From the NCBI GenBank assembly GCA_021772165.1, contig JAJFMM010000183.1:1-24403 (forward strand): a stretch of DNA of 24,403 nt. The letters run 5' to 3'. Below the pieces are notes generated by a model that worked only from the letters and a program-made list of their open reading frames with translations, ran no database searches and had not been told where the DNA came from. Positions within the stretch are counted from its first letter, which is position 1. The number at the start of each line of letters is the position of its first letter. The position numbers and the translations under genes were made by a program. The stretch is from Chlamydiota bacterium. Its GTDB lineage: Bacteria; Chlamydiota; Chlamydiia; Chlamydiales; SM23-39. Shown one piece after another: positions 23,808 through 24,403 of the stretch.

Positions 23808-24403
23808 TTTCACTCAAGTTGAGCAAGGCGTATGCTACGAGCTGTATAGTCATTGCGGTCGTTCCCCACATCAGGTTGGACGAGTATTTCTGGTCATTGA
23901 CGTAACTCGCAACTCCTGCTAGTGCACCTGTTGCAGCGAGAGAGTAGACTGTGCTTTCCTTAACCCAGGCTTTTGTAGTGAGCAATATTCGATTCGCTAC
24001 AGACTGAGTGCAAGAGGTCGTTTTCTTTTGAATGTTTGTTTTATTGTTATGGAGGGCTGCCATAATATTGACCGCAACTCCAGTGCCAAGGATGGCTCTT
24101 GTATGATCCGAGGAGCCGTTGTAAGCAGCGGTTGCAGCAACAAGGGCAGCAATCGGAAGGGCTGAATTTCCTGCATCTTTAAGAGCGGATTTTGCGATTG
24201 GAACAAGATCTTTCGCTGCGCTTGTTGCTTGATCATACTTCCCCGCAGCACATGCTGCGCCTATTGCTGCCGGCCACCCAATGCTAAAGGTTGAGCTGTA
24301 GCCAATCGTGTAGAGGGCTAGGGGAGCATTAGCTCGCGCTGTTGTAATAGGGTATTTATTGACGAAAGAAAAATTTTTGTCAGAGGTAGTCTCAGTATTG
24401 GCT
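23797..24403 (-). CDS. Hypothetical Ala-rich hydrophobic protein, partial (N-terminus beyond right edge)
   Basis: The frame stays open from the right edge to the TAA at 23799-23797, giving 201 C-terminal residues; I translated the part upstream of the first internal ATG (24063) directly. I do not recognise it. The visible part has weakly hydrophobic, Ala-rich stretches: PLALYTIGYSSTFSIGWPAA, NSALPIAALVAATAAY, ILGTGVAVNIMAAL, STVYSLAATGALAGVASYV and GTTAMTIQLVAYALLNL. The last four look like two copies of a helical hairpin (lobe, polar loop of about 10 residues, lobe). The final hairpin is similar in layout to the C-terminus of the 2848-3684 protein. It is probably membrane-associated, possibly Inc-like, but that is inference. 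It overlaps recD tail-to-tail by 11 bases. Confidence 0.75.
   Translation of the reverse strand, partial: ANTETTSDKNFSFVNKYPITTARANAPLALYTIGYSSTFSIGWPAAIGAACAAGKYDQATSAAKDLVPIAKSALKDAGNSALPIAALVAATAAYNGSSDHTRAILGTGVAVNIMAALHNNKTNIQKKTTSCTQSVANRILLTTKAWVKESTVYSLAATGALAGVASYVNDQKYSSNLMWGTTAMTIQLVAYALLNLSETKA

Noticed and set aside
23997..24251. An 84-codon minus-strand reading frame starting at 24251
   Set aside because: It is in another frame of the Ala-rich gene that is open to the right edge; its composition (many Leu, Gln, Pro) is that of an out-of-frame reading.

Overview
The window looks like a chromosomal segment from an environmental member of the order Chlamydiales (Parachlamydia/Waddlia-like rather than Chlamydiaceae). 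The evidence is a thrS-parA-pGP6-D-like gene order matching the chlamydial CT581-CT582-CT583 arrangement, two MOMP-like outer-membrane proteins whose N- and C-termini resemble chlamydial OmpA, a chlamydial-type porin, and a YgeD/LplT-like transporter next to recC and recB, as at CT639-CT641. Multiple short MOMP-like proteins are known from Waddlia, which makes it the best guess, but the genus is inferred and no rRNA is present to test it.

Left to right: a P1B-type metal ATPase (minus strand, cut by the left edge) lies just downstream of purB. After a divergent promoter region comes a small hydrophobic protein gene on the plus strand with its own promoter and a strong terminator. The minus-strand operon thrS-parA-pgp6-like (7168 to 3726) follows. 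Divergent from it is an 848-residue protein of unknown function with a possible papain-like Cys/His/Asn set; it overlaps tail-to-tail with a 451-residue protein that has paired hydrophobic lobes (Inc-like architecture).

The middle (11244-14122) is an envelope cluster on the plus strand: two tandem MOMP-like barrels, the second apparently starting inside the end of the first, then a 425-residue porin. A terminator hairpin and a 160-bp near-perfect palindrome separate the porin from a convergent LplT-like transporter whose C-terminus carries a degenerate acyltransferase-like domain.

The right part is a contiguous recC-recB-recD operon with ATGA overlaps, encoding a complete RecBCD helicase-nuclease. 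It ends tail-to-tail against an alanine-rich hydrophobic protein gene cut by the right edge. Coding density is very high; no gene-free stretch exceeds 200 bases. No rRNA, tRNA, CRISPR array or transposase gene was seen.
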